This document shows, piece after piece, positions 1-8,698 of a stretch of 64,000 nucleotides of DNA; position 1 is the first letter of the stretch, and every line of letters starts with the position of its first letter. This stretch comes from Devosia naphthalenivorans (lineage in GTDB: Bacteria; Pseudomonadota; Alphaproteobacteria; Rhizobiales; Devosiaceae), in contig NZ_PYVW01000002.1 in assembly GCF_003056355.1 (NCBI RefSeq), positions 124,001 through 188,000 on the forward strand, written 5' to 3'. The translations under genes and the position numbers were made by a program. A model generated the notes under the pieces. It had not been told where the DNA came from and did not search any database. It saw nothing but the letters and a program-made list of their open reading frames with translations.

Positions 1-441
1 GTGTCGGTTGCCGCAACGGCAGAGGCAGCCGTCAGCGACGCGGATATCATCGTCACCACCACGCCATCATCGACGCCGCTGGTCCGCGCCGAATGGTTGC
101 GAGCCGGCCAGCATTTGACCGCGATGGGCTCCGACGCCGAGCACAAGAACGAAATTGAGCCAGCGGCCGTTTTGCGCGCCGACCTCTATGTGGCCGACAG
201 CCTCGTCCAGACAAGGCGGCTGGGCGAGTTGCATCATGCCATCGCGGCCGGACTGGTCGCGCCGGACCGGCTCTTTGCCGAGTTGGGCGCAGTCATCGCC
301 GGGCAGGCAACCGGCCGTACGTCACCCCAGCAGATCACCATTGCCGACCTGACCGGCACCGGCGTGCAGGACACGGCCATCGCAACGCTGGCCCGCCAGC
401 GCGCCGAAGCGGCCGGGGCCGGCCAGATATTTTCCAGTTGA
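1..441 (+). CDS. eutC: Ornithine cyclodeaminase family protein, EutC-like (5' part missing)
   Basis: C-terminal 146 residues of an ornithine cyclodeaminase/mu-crystallin family protein; the frame is open at the window edge and the family is usually about 330 residues, so the real start lies upstream. Visible family signatures are DIIVTTTPSSTP, the MGSDAEHKNEI loop and VADSLVQTRRLGEL. EutC proteins of ectoine-utilisation operons carry this MGSDAEHKNE-type loop. The next gene, 24 bp downstream on the same strand, encodes an ectoine hydrolase, which supports EutC over a true ornithine cyclodeaminase. The exact reaction of EutC in ectoine breakdown is less certain than the operon context. Confidence 0.8.
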   Translation: MSVAATAEAAVSDADIIVTTTPSSTPLVRAEWLRAGQHLTAMGSDAEHKNEIEPAAVLRADLYVADSLVQTRRLGELHHAIAAGLVAPDRLFAELGAVIAGQATGRTSPQQITIADLTGTGVQDTAIATLARQRAEAAGAGQIFSS

Positions 442-465
442 ACGGTTTCCCGGAGGGAACGCGAA

Positions 466-1650
466 TTGTCTGAAATCACCCTGGCCTTTTCGATCGAGGA
501 ATATGCCGCGCGCCTTGCCAAGGTTCGGGCCGCCATGGCCAAGGCGGGGATCGAGGTGCTTGTCGTCACCGACCCGTCCAATATGGGCTGGCTCACCGGC
601 TATGACGGCTGGTCGTTCTATGTGCATCAGGCGGTGATCGTGCCGCCAGAGGGCGAGCCGCTGTGGTTCGGCCGGCCGCAGGACGTCAATGGCGCGCGGC
701 TGACCAGCTATCTCGATCCGGCTTCGATGTTTTCCTATCCCGACAATTATGTGCAAAATCCGGACGTGCACCCCTATCAGGTGCTGGCCAAGGTGCTGGT
801 CGAGAAGGGGCTTTCCGGCAGGCGGCTGGGCGTCGAGATGGACAATTATTATTTCACGGCCAAGTGCCTGGAAACACTGCGCCAGGAACTGCCGAACGCC
901 ATTATCGGGGACGCGACGGCGCTGGTGAACTGGCAGCGGGCGGTCAAGTCCGAGCAGGAACTGGTCTATATGCGGCGGGCGGCGCGGCTGGTGGAAGTCA
1001 TGCACCAGCGCATTCGCGATGTTTCCGAGCATGGTCTGCGCAAGTGCGATCTGGTGGCTGAAATATATGATGCGGGGCTGCGCGGTACCGATGGTTTCGG
1101 CGGCGACTATGCTGCCATCGTTCCGCTCACTCCGTCCGGCAAGGATGCCTCGGCGGCGCACCTGACCTGGGACGACCGGCCCATGCGGCGCGGCGAGGGC
1201 ACGTTTTTCGAGATTGCCGGCTGCTACCGGCGCTATCACGCGCCGCTGTCGCGTACGCTCTATCTGGGCGAGCCGCCGGCCGGCATGCTCAAGGCGCAGG
1301 AGGCGGTGCTGGAAGGACTCGATGCCGGGCTCAACGCGGCGCGCCCGGGCAATACCTGCGGGCAGGTGGCCGAGGCCTTTTTCGCGGTGCTGCGCAAATA
1401 CGGGATCGAGAAGGATTCCCGCACCGGCTACCCCGTGGGCATTTCCTATCCGCCGGACTGGGGCGAGCGCACCATGAGCCTGCGGCCGGGCGACACCTCG
1501 ATCCTTGCCGAAAACATGACCTTTCACTTCATGCCGGCGATCTGGACCGACGACTGGGGTTTCGAGACCTCCGAAACTATCCGCATTCGCGCTGGGGGGC
1601 CGGCCGAGTGCCTGGCCGACGTGTCGCGCGAACTGGTCGTCAAACCCTAG
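466..1650 (+). CDS. doeA: Ectoine hydrolase (M24-fold)
   Basis: 394-residue protein with a creatinase-type N-terminal domain (about residues 10-150) and an M24 'pita-bread' C-terminal domain (about 165-390). Its length and the eutC-like neighbour fit DoeA/EutD, which opens the ectoine ring to N-acetyl-2,4-diaminobutyrate in the cytoplasm. I do not see the canonical M24 dimetal ligand pattern; as I recall, ectoine hydrolases work without catalytic metals. The start is TTG at 466, with CGGAGGGAACG just upstream as ribosome binding site. It lies between eutC (24 bp gap) and an M20 deacetylase (13 bp gap), so one operon is likely. Confidence 0.88.
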   Translation: MSEITLAFSIEEYAARLAKVRAAMAKAGIEVLVVTDPSNMGWLTGYDGWSFYVHQAVIVPPEGEPLWFGRPQDVNGARLTSYLDPASMFSYPDNYVQNPDVHPYQVLAKVLVEKGLSGRRLGVEMDNYYFTAKCLETLRQELPNAIIGDATALVNWQRAVKSEQELVYMRRAARLVEVMHQRIRDVSEHGLRKCDLVAEIYDAGLRGTDGFGGDYAAIVPLTPSGKDASAAHLTWDDRPMRRGEGTFFEIAGCYRRYHAPLSRTLYLGEPPAGMLKAQEAVLEGLDAGLNAARPGNTCGQVAEAFFAVLRKYGIEKDSRTGYPVGISYPPDWGERTMSLRPGDTSILAENMTFHFMPAIWTDDWGFETSETIRIRAGGPAECLADVSRELVVKP

Positions 1651-1663
1651 GCGCCGACGTCAC

Positions 1664-2836
1664 ATGGCCCACGCACTGCTCACCGAGACGATCGATATAC
1701 TGGGGGACCTGATTGCCTTCCCCAGTATCTCGCAGCAATCCAATCTCGAGCTGATCGCCTATCTCAACGGCAAGCTCGACCAGATCGGCGCACGCACCTT
1801 CCTGACGCTGGACCCCGGCGGCTCCAAGGCCAACCTGTTCGCCACCATCGGACCGCCCGATATGGATGGCGGCATCGTGCTGTCGGGGCATACCGACGTG
1901 GTGCCGGTGGAGGGACAGGACTGGAGCAGCGATCCGTTCGTCGCCACGCTGCGCGGTGGGCGCGTTTACGGCCGCGGCGCCTGCGACATGAAGGGCTTCA
2001 TCGCCTGCGCCATGGCCTATACGCCGCTGTTTGCCCAGGCCGAGCTCAAGCGCCCGCTGCACCTGGCCTTTACCTATGACGAGGAAGTGGGGTGTCTGGG
2101 CGCACAAGTCATGCTGGAGCAACTGGCCAGGACCGGCCCCAGGCCGGCGATCTGCATCGTGGGCGAGCCGACCAATATGGGCATCATCGAAGGCCACAAG
2201 GGGTGCTGCGAATATACCACGGTTTTTTCGGGCACGGCCGGGCACGCGTCCCAGCCCGATCTGGGCGTCAATGCGGTGGAATATGCGGTGCGCTATATTA
2301 CCCATCTGCTCGATGTCGCGGAGGACCTCAAGGCGCGGGCACCGGCGCAGTCGCGGTTCGACCCGCCTTGGTCCACCATACAGGTGGGGACGATTGCCGG
2401 CGGGGCGGCGCGCAACGTGATCGCGGAGACCTGTTCGGTCGAGTGGGAATTGCGGCCGGTCAACCATGCCGATTTCGCCTTCGCCCGGTCGCGGATCGAA
2501 AGCTATGTCGAGACGGAGCTGCTGCCGCGCATGCGGGCGGTGCATCCGGAGGCCGATATATTGACCTCGGTCATCGGCGAGGTGGTCGGCCTTGAACCGA
2601 TGAGCGCGTCGCAGGCGGAGGCGCTTGTCCGTGCCTTGACCGGTAACCGCGATCCGGCCACCTGCGCTTCCTTCGGCACCGAGGCGGGGCTGTTCCAGCA
2701 GCTGGGCGTCTCCACCGTGATCTGCGGCCCCGGCTCCATCGCGCAGGCCCACAGGGCCGACGAATATGTCGCGCTCGGCCAGCTGGACGCGTGCCTCGGA
2801 ATGATCGGCAAGCTCAAGGACAAGCTTGTCATCTGA
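1664..2836 (+). CDS. M20 family deacetylase, acetylornithine deacetylase-like (possible N-acetyl-diaminobutyrate deacetylase)
   Basis: 390-residue zinc peptidase-fold protein of the ArgE/DapE (M20) family. Metal and catalytic residues are in place: H76 and D78 (SGHTDVV), D108 (RGACDMKG), the E140-E141 pair (TYDEEVG), and a late GPGSIAQAH segment that supplies a ligand histidine. ArgE enzymes deacetylate N-acetylornithine. Here the gene follows ectoine hydrolase by 13 bp, so the likely substrate is N-acetyl-2,4-diaminobutyrate, the ectoine ring-opening product. Characterised eut operons often use an AstE-type deacetylase (EutE/DoeB); this operon would use an M20 enzyme. Substrate is inferred from context only. 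Confidence 0.85.
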   Translation: MAHALLTETIDILGDLIAFPSISQQSNLELIAYLNGKLDQIGARTFLTLDPGGSKANLFATIGPPDMDGGIVLSGHTDVVPVEGQDWSSDPFVATLRGGRVYGRGACDMKGFIACAMAYTPLFAQAELKRPLHLAFTYDEEVGCLGAQVMLEQLARTGPRPAICIVGEPTNMGIIEGHKGCCEYTTVFSGTAGHASQPDLGVNAVEYAVRYITHLLDVAEDLKARAPAQSRFDPPWSTIQVGTIAGGAARNVIAETCSVEWELRPVNHADFAFARSRIESYVETELLPRMRAVHPEADILTSVIGEVVGLEPMSASQAEALVRALTGNRDPATCASFGTEAGLFQQLGVSTVICGPGSIAQAHRADEYVALGQLDACLGMIGKLKDKLVI

Positions 2837-2954
2837 ACCTAGGGGATCAACAAGCGGCCGCGGTTCCTGGTTTGTGACAGGGCTTTCATGTCGTTGTGAT
2901 GATTGCGACATGCCCGGTGCCTAGGAAGAAGCGTCAGTTTCTCCGGAGAATACA

Positions 2955-4268
2955 ATGCTCAAAGCTCTCGCCCTTGGCGTCAGCCTCAGTTTCGTTTCCG
3001 CGTTTGCCGTGGCACAGGACACCGCTGAAGGTCCTGCAAAGTTCGACGCCGTGCTCAAGGCTCATGCGCAATTGCCAGCCCAGACCTTCCTGCCTGCTCC
3101 GGCCGATGCGCCTGCCGGCCTTCAGCTTTCGGGTCGTTTCACCTCCGGCACACGTGTCGAGACGCCCTATGGCTGGGCCAATCCGGCTTCGGGTGTTGCC
3201 ATGCCGTTTCCCGGTCAGCCCCTCCAGGGCATGAGCGGCGTGCGTTCGCTCGGCGATGACCGTTTCCTGTTCCTGACCGACAACGGCTTTGGCAACAAGG
3301 CCAACTCGGCTGACGCCATGCTGATGTTCAACATCCTCAAGATGGACTGGGACGCCGGCAAGGTCGGTATCGAGGAGACGATTTTCCTCAAGGACCCGAA
3401 CCGTGTCGTGCCATTCCCGATCGTCACCGAGCATAGCGACAGCCGTTATCTTACCGGCGCCGATTTCGATCCCGAGTCGATCCAGCCGGTAGGCGAAAAC
3501 TACTGGATCGGCGACGAATTCGGTCCCTGGCTGATCGAAGTCGATGCCGAGGGCGTGGTGTTGCAGGTGGTCAAGACCAATCCAGGCGGCATCGACTACA
3601 AATCGCCGGACAACCAGTTTACCTCGCAGCCTGCTGCAGGCACCCCCGTCACCGGTATCAACACCGGACGCTCGGGTGGCTACGAGGGCATGGCGCAGTC
3701 GATGGACGGCACAACGCTTTATCCGCTGCTCGAAAAGCCGTTCTACGATGAAGAAGCCGCGGCGCTGGAAACCATCGACGGACAGCCCGTCATCCGCATG
3801 CTGGAATTCGATGTTGCCGGTGCATCCTGGAGCGACATTGTTCGCTACTATCCACTCGATGATTCTGGCCACGCTATCGGCGACTTCAACATCTTCGAAG
3901 GCACCCGTGGCCTGATTATCGAGCGGGACAACAACGAAGGTGACGATGGGCGCGAAAAGGCCGCGGCGTTCAAGCGCATCTACCTGGTTGATCTCGCCCG
4001 TGCCGACGAGAACGGCGTCCTTGAAAAGATCGCCTATATCGACCTGATGGCCATCCAGGATCCCGATGGCATCGCTCTACGCGGCAGCAAGGATGGCGTC
4101 TTCACCTTCCCCTTCGTGACCATCGAAGATGTCGATCTGGTCGATGAAACCACCATCGTCGTTGCCAACGACAACAACTATCCCGGCTCCACAGGTCGTG
4201 AAGCAGGCCGTGCCGATGACAACGAGTACATCCTCCTCGAAGTCGCGGACTTCCTCGCCGCTGAATAG
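2955..4268 (+). CDS. Secreted esterase-like phytase family protein
   Basis: 437 residues beginning with a clear signal peptide (hydrophobic core LALGVSLSFVSAFA, cleavage near AVAQD), so periplasmic or exported. The remainder matches the esterase-like phytase (phytase-like beta-propeller) family, with the typical blocks LTDNGFGN near residue 110, GADFDPESI and WIGDEFGPW near 180, and VANDNNYPGS near the end. The family is poorly characterised; phosphate-ester hydrolysis is assumed from fold similarity. The gene stands alone, starts at ATG after CTCCGGAGAATACA, and is followed by a hairpin at 4281-4306. Confidence 0.78.
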   Translation: MLKALALGVSLSFVSAFAVAQDTAEGPAKFDAVLKAHAQLPAQTFLPAPADAPAGLQLSGRFTSGTRVETPYGWANPASGVAMPFPGQPLQGMSGVRSLGDDRFLFLTDNGFGNKANSADAMLMFNILKMDWDAGKVGIEETIFLKDPNRVVPFPIVTEHSDSRYLTGADFDPESIQPVGENYWIGDEFGPWLIEVDAEGVVLQVVKTNPGGIDYKSPDNQFTSQPAAGTPVTGINTGRSGGYEGMAQSMDGTTLYPLLEKPFYDEEAAALETIDGQPVIRMLEFDVAGASWSDIVRYYPLDDSGHAIGDFNIFEGTRGLIIERDNNEGDDGREKAAAFKRIYLVDLARADENGVLEKIAYIDLMAIQDPDGIALRGSKDGVFTFPFVTIEDVDLVDETTIVVANDNNYPGSTGREAGRADDNEYILLEVADFLAAE

Positions 4269-4280
4269 CCAGCAAGCGCA

Positions 4281-4306
4281 ATGAGGGGGTCTTCAGACCT
4301 CCTCAT
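4281..4306 (+). terminator. Stem-loop after the esterase gene
   Basis: A 10-bp stem ATGAGGGGGTC / GACCTCCTCAT (one G-T pair) with a TTCA loop, 13 bp after the stop codon. No U-tract follows, so it may stabilise the 3' end rather than terminate. A second inverted repeat, AGCCAGGCC at 4339-4347 and GGCCTGGCT at 4364-4372, lies before the end of the convergent porin fragment. Confidence 0.45.
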
Positions 4307-4393
4307 TAACTCCATCTGCACCTGAGACCATCGCACGAAGCCAGGCCCCAACATTGATGCTGAGGCCTGGCTATTCTGCAGTAGGAGTGCTGC

Positions 4394-4856
4394 CTAGAAG
4401 TGGAAGTTCACGCCAGCCTTGACGGTGTGGAAGCGGATCTTCTCTTCCAGTTCGAAGTTGGCGGCGCCAGGAGGATTGGTGAAGACGACGTTGTCGCCGA
4501 GGTCGGTGTAGGCGTATTCTGCGAACAGGCTGATGTTGTCTGCGGCCTTGACTTCCAAACCTGCGCCCACGGTGAAGCCGAGGCGGGTATCGCCGCTAAA
4601 GCCTCCGACGTCGCTACCGGAAATGTCGAATGTCGCAGAGGTGTCAGTTTCGCTTACGACAGCGCCGCCATGGACATAGGCGAGGAACGTGTCCGCTGCG
4701 TAGCCTGCCTTGGCGCGCAGGCTAGCGAGGTAATTGACTTCCGAATTGATCGTGATCCCGCCGCCGCTGGCGCCTGATGGCAACATTGTGCCGCGTACCT
4801 GCTGCGGTCCAAACTGAGTAACGACTTGATTATCTTGGCGTCGGGTTGTTGTTCGG
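4394..4856 (-). pseudogene. C-terminal fragment of an Omp25/RopB-like outer membrane beta-barrel protein
   Basis: The reading frame encodes roughly the last 150 residues of an outer membrane beta-barrel protein: alternating strands such as YLASLRAKAGYAADTF, LAYVHGGAVVSETD, LGFTVGAGLEVKAADNISLF and AEYAYTDLG, ending in KAGVNFHF with the terminal phenylalanine needed for barrel insertion. The signal peptide and first strands are missing. Upstream, the same frame runs into the antisense-like N-terminal part that overlaps the isomerase gene and shows no barrel character. The fragment begins essentially at the isomerase stop codon (4857), so a rearrangement appears to have replaced the 5' half. 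It is probably not functional. Confidence 0.7.
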
Positions 4857-5615
4857 CTAGAGCCCCAGGGCCTTAAGATAGTCGATGGAGCGCCGTGCGA
4901 AGCGTTGCCAGTCTGCCGGATTGTCGTGCTCGGTGACGATGTGGTCGGCCCTGGTCTGTCGGAATAGGGGCGCCATGGCGGCCCAGTCGATGATGCCGTC
5001 GCCGGTGGCGGTCCAGCCATCGTCCTCGGTGGTGCCGGGGGGCGAGGTGTCCTTGGTCTGGATGGCGATGATGCGACCGGCATACCGCTTCAGCTCCGCG
5101 GCCGGATCGGCACCCGCGCGGGCGATCCAGCCGCAGTCGATCTCAAGCCAGACGCCAGGCCCGCCAGCCTCAAGGATATGGTCGATGGGCCTGGTGCCAT
5201 CGGGCAGGGGGACATACTCGAAATCGTGGTTGTGCCAGGCGACCTTGAGCCCGTGCGGGATCGCCTGTTCTGCGCCGCGCGCCAGTTTGCGCCCTAGGTC
5301 CTGCCAATAATCGGGCGTGTTCCTGCGCTCCTCCGTCGTCACATAGGGCGGTATCATCACGCTGGCGCCGAGGGTAAGGGCGATGTCGATGAAGCGGTTT
5401 GATTCCTCAACCAGCCCCGCCAGCGGCATGTGGAAGCCGAGGCACTTCAGCCCCGCATCATCGAGCTGACGGCGGAACAGTGCTGGATCGGCCTCATAGG
5501 CTGGCAGCCACGGCTCGATGGCGTCGTAGCCCATCGATTTGAGCTTGGGCAACTGGTCCGCGAGTGGCGGAAAATTGCGGGAGGAATAGAGCTGGTAGGC
5601 GATGGGGTAGGGCAT
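4857..5615 (-). CDS. Sugar phosphate isomerase/epimerase (AP endonuclease 2-like TIM barrel)
   Basis: 252-residue TIM-barrel protein of the xylose isomerase-like family, which includes IolE-type dehydratases and sugar epimerases. Visible are the N-terminal strand IAYQLYSSR, KVAWHNHDFEYVP (conserved HNH/E metal site), WLEIDCGWIARAG, IAIQTKDTSP and the C-terminal IVTEHDNPADW with its glutamate. The conserved E/D/H/E metal positions look intact, so a cytoplasmic metal-dependent sugar isomerase is expected; substrate is unknown. It lies 3' of the sugar ABC transporter on the same strand, separated from it by a VOC gene and a 72-bp repeat, which suggests a role in metabolism of the imported sugar. 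Confidence 0.8.
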   Translation of the reverse strand: MPYPIAYQLYSSRNFPPLADQLPKLKSMGYDAIEPWLPAYEADPALFRRQLDDAGLKCLGFHMPLAGLVEESNRFIDIALTLGASVMIPPYVTTEERRNTPDYWQDLGRKLARGAEQAIPHGLKVAWHNHDFEYVPLPDGTRPIDHILEAGGPGVWLEIDCGWIARAGADPAAELKRYAGRIIAIQTKDTSPPGTTEDDGWTATGDGIIDWAAMAPLFRQTRADHIVTEHDNPADWQRFARRSIDYLKALGL

Positions 5616-5662
5616 GATGGGCCTGAGTTTGTTGGCTCGATGCAGTCACGGCACCGGTGTTA

Positions 5663-5734
5663 CCTCGGGCTTGAGCCGAGGGCCGCTATCAGCACGGCAT
5701 GGATGGCGAGAGGCCCTCGGATCAAGCCCGAGGG
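5663..5734. repeat. 72-bp double-palindrome repeat, family 1, copy A
   Basis: Two palindromes, CCTCGGGCTTGAGCCGAGG and CCCTCGGATCAAGCCCGAGGG, are joined by a spacer containing AGCACGGCATGGATGGCGAG. The same arrangement and length recur at 26595-26665 and 53272-53344. It sits between the isomerase and VOC genes on the minus strand. Confidence 0.8.
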
Positions 5735-5774
5735 AACGCCGGTGGGTGGGACGGATGGTACCTAACGGACAGCC

Positions 5775-6254
5775 CTAACCCTGCGCTTCCTTGTCCTTGT
5801 CGAACTCCAGCAGCTCCACCATCACGCCGAGATCCTTGACCGTGTCGTAATACGCGTACCGCCCATGCGAGCCATCGAACTCGCCGCGCTGCAGCAGCTT
5901 ATGGCCCTTGCTTTCGAGATAGGCGTTTCGTCTGGTCAGGTTTCGGGTGCGGAAGGCAATGTGGTGGCAGCCGGGGCCTTTTTGCTCAAGCAGGTCGCGC
6001 CAGGCGCTCTTTTCGGGACCCGGCTGCAGGAACTCGACGTCGATATTGCCAAACTTGAACATCATGATGCGGCAGCCGACATCGGCCGGCTTGCCTTTGT
6101 AGATGGCCTGGGCCTCATCGGGTTCGGCCGCCTTGCCTTCCGTGGGCATGGGCTTGCCGGTAAGATCGGAGAACCACTGAGCAGATTTCACTACGTCGTC
6201 GGTGACGAAGCAGATCTGCATTACTTCGTCCTCATCAAGCAGGCGCTTGTCCAT
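5775..6254 (-). CDS. VOC (glyoxalase/dioxygenase fold) family protein
   Basis: About 159 residues from the chosen ATG at 6254 (MDKRLL); an in-frame ATG at 6293 would add 13 residues and neither has a convincing ribosome binding site. Two beta-alpha-beta-beta-beta modules are visible: EVMQICFVTDDVVKSAQWF and GCHHIAFRTRNLTRRNAYL, with HHIAF and a late VMVELLEF providing the usual metal-site histidine and glutamate. Such proteins act as lactoylglutathione lyases, epimerases or small-molecule dioxygenases. The gene ends 68 bp after the ABC transporter substrate-binding gene and is probably in the same operon. The substrate cannot be read from the sequence. Confidence 0.75.
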   Translation of the reverse strand: MDKRLLDEDEVMQICFVTDDVVKSAQWFSDLTGKPMPTEGKAAEPDEAQAIYKGKPADVGCRIMMFKFGNIDVEFLQPGPEKSAWRDLLEQKGPGCHHIAFRTRNLTRRNAYLESKGHKLLQRGEFDGSHGRYAYYDTVKDLGVMVELLEFDKDKEAQG

Positions 6255-6322
6255 TGTTCTGGTCCATTGCAATGTTTGGGAGCCGGCGGCCAATGCGGTC
6301 GCCGGCCCAGGGAGGAGGCGTG

Positions 6323-7570
6323 TCAGCCCAGGATGATGTCGTAGTTCTCATGCATCTGGGCGATGGCGTCTTCGACGGTCATGTTGGGATCGCTCCAGAA
6401 GTTGAAGACAACGTTCCAGATCGAATCCTGCCAGTCGGCGTCGGCGGTATTGTGTGGGTTCTGCACCTGCTGGGCAGGGTCCTCAAGAATGCGCAGCACC
6501 TCGGTGGAGCATGCGTCGAGGCTTTCGGCCGGAGCGTCCAGACGCACCGGGGTGGAACCCTTGGCCGCGGCGAACTTGGCCTGCGCACCCGGATCGAGCA
6601 CTTCGGTGGCGAAGTCCAGCTCAGCGGTCTGCACCTCCTCGGGCGTGCCACCGAGCAGGCCCCACGCATCGACGGTCACCACCACGGCCTGTGCGCCGGG
6701 GATTTCGATGCAGCCGAAATCGGTGCCCGCGACCTTGCCGGCGCCGAGCCATTCGCCCTTCATCCAGTCACCATGAACCTGCATCAGCGCCTTGCCGGTG
6801 ATCACCTCGTTGGTGGTCTCGTTCCAGGGGCGGTTCTGTGCTTGCGGGCCTGCTTCGTTGGCGAACAGGCGCAGGGTTTCCAAGGCTTTGGCGAAAGCTG
6901 GATCGTCCAGCGCAGCGGGATCGACCTCTTCGCCGTAAATGCTGTTGTAGAGGTCAGGGCCTGCCACTGCGGCGACCAGTGCATGGGTGAGATAGCCGAC
7001 CTGGAACGGTTGGCTGCCGACGGCTAGCGGGGCATAGCCGGCGTCGCGGATCTTCTGGAAATCGGCAAACATGGCGTCCAGGGAATCCCAAGCCGTCGGG
7101 TCGACGCCTGCGGCCTTGGCGACCTCCATATTGTAGTAGACCATGCCGTCGATGTGCAGCGCCTGGGGCACCTTGACGATTTCGCCATCGACGGTGATGG
7201 AGGCGGCCACGGCGGACGGCAGCTTGTCGACGATGGCGTTTTCGGTGAACCATTGGGTCAGCGGAAAGCCCATTCCCATGCTGGCAATGTCACGATAAAC
7301 GCCGGGATTGGATTCCATGAAGACGTTGGGTGGTTGGCCGCCGGTGATCAGGCTCATCAGGTTCACGTTGGAGCCGGTGTCGTGCGGAATGGCGATGTCG
7401 GTCCAGCTATGCCCTTTGGCTTCGATGCCGGCCTTGATGACGTTGAGGGCGGCAATTTCGGGCGGGGCGGACCAGCTGTGATAGATGACCAGATCGGTGG
7501 CCATGGCGCCGAATGAGGCAGTGCTCAGCAACAGGCCGGCGACAATGCCGGCAAGTCTCTTGTTAGACAT
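6323..7570 (-). CDS. Carbohydrate ABC transporter substrate-binding protein
   Basis: 415 residues with a typical signal peptide (LAGIVAGLLLSTASFGAMA, cleavage before TDLV) and a family 1 extracellular solute-binding fold; LVIYHSWSAPPEI and AWGLLGGTPEEVQ are characteristic. It would capture a sugar or polyol in the periplasm and deliver it to the permeases encoded upstream. The start ATG at 7570 is preceded by AGGGAGAGAACG. It lies 24 bp after the ATPase gene, an unusual order for such operons (permease, permease, ATPase, binding protein), but all four share a strand and close spacing. Ligand unknown. Confidence 0.9.
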   Translation of the reverse strand: MSNKRLAGIVAGLLLSTASFGAMATDLVIYHSWSAPPEIAALNVIKAGIEAKGHSWTDIAIPHDTGSNVNLMSLITGGQPPNVFMESNPGVYRDIASMGMGFPLTQWFTENAIVDKLPSAVAASITVDGEIVKVPQALHIDGMVYYNMEVAKAAGVDPTAWDSLDAMFADFQKIRDAGYAPLAVGSQPFQVGYLTHALVAAVAGPDLYNSIYGEEVDPAALDDPAFAKALETLRLFANEAGPQAQNRPWNETTNEVITGKALMQVHGDWMKGEWLGAGKVAGTDFGCIEIPGAQAVVVTVDAWGLLGGTPEEVQTAELDFATEVLDPGAQAKFAAAKGSTPVRLDAPAESLDACSTEVLRILEDPAQQVQNPHNTADADWQDSIWNVVFNFWSDPNMTVEDAIAQMHENYDIILG

Positions 7571-7594
7571 CGTTCTCTCTCCCTTGTCGTTTGC

Positions 7595-8698
7595 CTACAG
7601 TCTCTGCCCGGTGTGGGCGTCGAACAGGTTGGTCTTGCCCTTAAGATAGCTGACCCCCATCGATTGACCGGGTGTCAGCCGCGCGGCGATGTCGGGATCG
7701 ACGCGCAGGGCAAGCAGATCGTCTTCGAAGCTGAAATAGGCGCTGGCGTCCGGGCCGGTGCGCTCGGCATATTGAACCGGCACGGTGAAGGTTGCGGCCG
7801 CCCCCTCAGTGGCAGCGAGGGTGAAGTGTTCGGGGCGAAGTCCGGCGATAACTTCGTTTCCGTTCTGCGGCGGGGCAACGAATGGGTAGTCGGAAACGTC
7901 GAGCCGCACGCCGGAGGCGAAGATGGCCTCTGTCTTGCCGTTGGCTAGCGCCAGCTTGGCCTTGCGCAGGTTCATGGCCGGAGAGCCGATGAAGCCTGCG
8001 ACAAAGAGATTTGCCGGACGCTCGTAAATCTCGTCGGGCGTGCCGAACTGCTGGATAACGCCGGCATTCATCACCGCGATCTTGGTGGCCATGGTCATGG
8101 CTTCGATCTGGTCGTGGGTGACATAGACAATGGTCGACTTGAGCTGGTCATGCAGCTTCTTGATCTCGAGGCGCATTTCGGTACGCAGCTTGGCATCGAG
8201 GTTGGAAAGCGGCTCGTCGAACAGGAATACGCCGACATTCTTGACCAGCGCCCGGCCGATGGCGACGCGCTGACGCTGCCCGCCCGAGAGTTGGCCCGGC
8301 TTGCGATGCAGGAGCGGCTCGATCTGGAGCAGCTTGGCGGCCCAGGTGATGCGTTTTTCGATTTCGTCGCGCGGCAGCTTGCTGGCTGAAAGGCCGAACT
8401 TGAGGTTTCCGTGCACGGTCTTGGTCGGGTAGAGCGCATAGGACTGGAACACCATGGCCAAGCCCCGATCCTTGGGATCGAGGTCGGTTACGTCGCGCTC
8501 GCCGATCATGATGCGGCCATCGGTGACATCGAGCAGACCCGCCAGCAGGTTCAGCAGCGTGGTCTTGCCGCAGCCGGAGGGACCCAGCAGCACCAGGAAA
8601 TCGCCGTCGTCTATTCTGAGGTTGAGATCATCGAGAACCTTCATCAGGCCGTAGGTCTTGGTGATGTGCTCGAAGCTTACGCGGGGCATATCGGTCAA
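7595..8698 (-). CDS. Sugar ABC transporter ATP-binding protein (MalK/UgpC type)
   Basis: 367 residues. Walker A GPSGCGKTT at 39-47, signature LSGGQRQR at 137-144, Walker B VFLFDEPLSNLD and the switch histidine YVTHDQIEAM follow in order. The C-terminal third (from about 240) is the OB-fold TOBE domain of MalK/UgpC/MsmK proteins, typical of carbohydrate importers. It energises the two permeases encoded by the upstream genes at the cytoplasmic face. Its start codon overlaps the stop of the preceding permease gene by 4 bp, indicating translational coupling. Confidence 0.93.
   Translation of the reverse strand: MTDMPRVSFEHITKTYGLMKVLDDLNLRIDDGDFLVLLGPSGCGKTTLLNLLAGLLDVTDGRIMIGERDVTDLDPKDRGLAMVFQSYALYPTKTVHGNLKFGLSASKLPRDEIEKRITWAAKLLQIEPLLHRKPGQLSGGQRQRVAIGRALVKNVGVFLFDEPLSNLDAKLRTEMRLEIKKLHDQLKSTIVYVTHDQIEAMTMATKIAVMNAGVIQQFGTPDEIYERPANLFVAGFIGSPAMNLRKAKLALANGKTEAIFASGVRLDVSDYPFVAPPQNGNEVIAGLRPEHFTLAATEGAAATFTVPVQYAERTGPDASAYFSFEDDLLALRVDPDIAARLTPGQSMGVSYLKGKTNLFDAHTGQRL

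Noticed and set aside
322..1527. Long antisense frame opposite ectoine hydrolase
   Set aside because: No family features; the sense frame carries clear M24 signatures.
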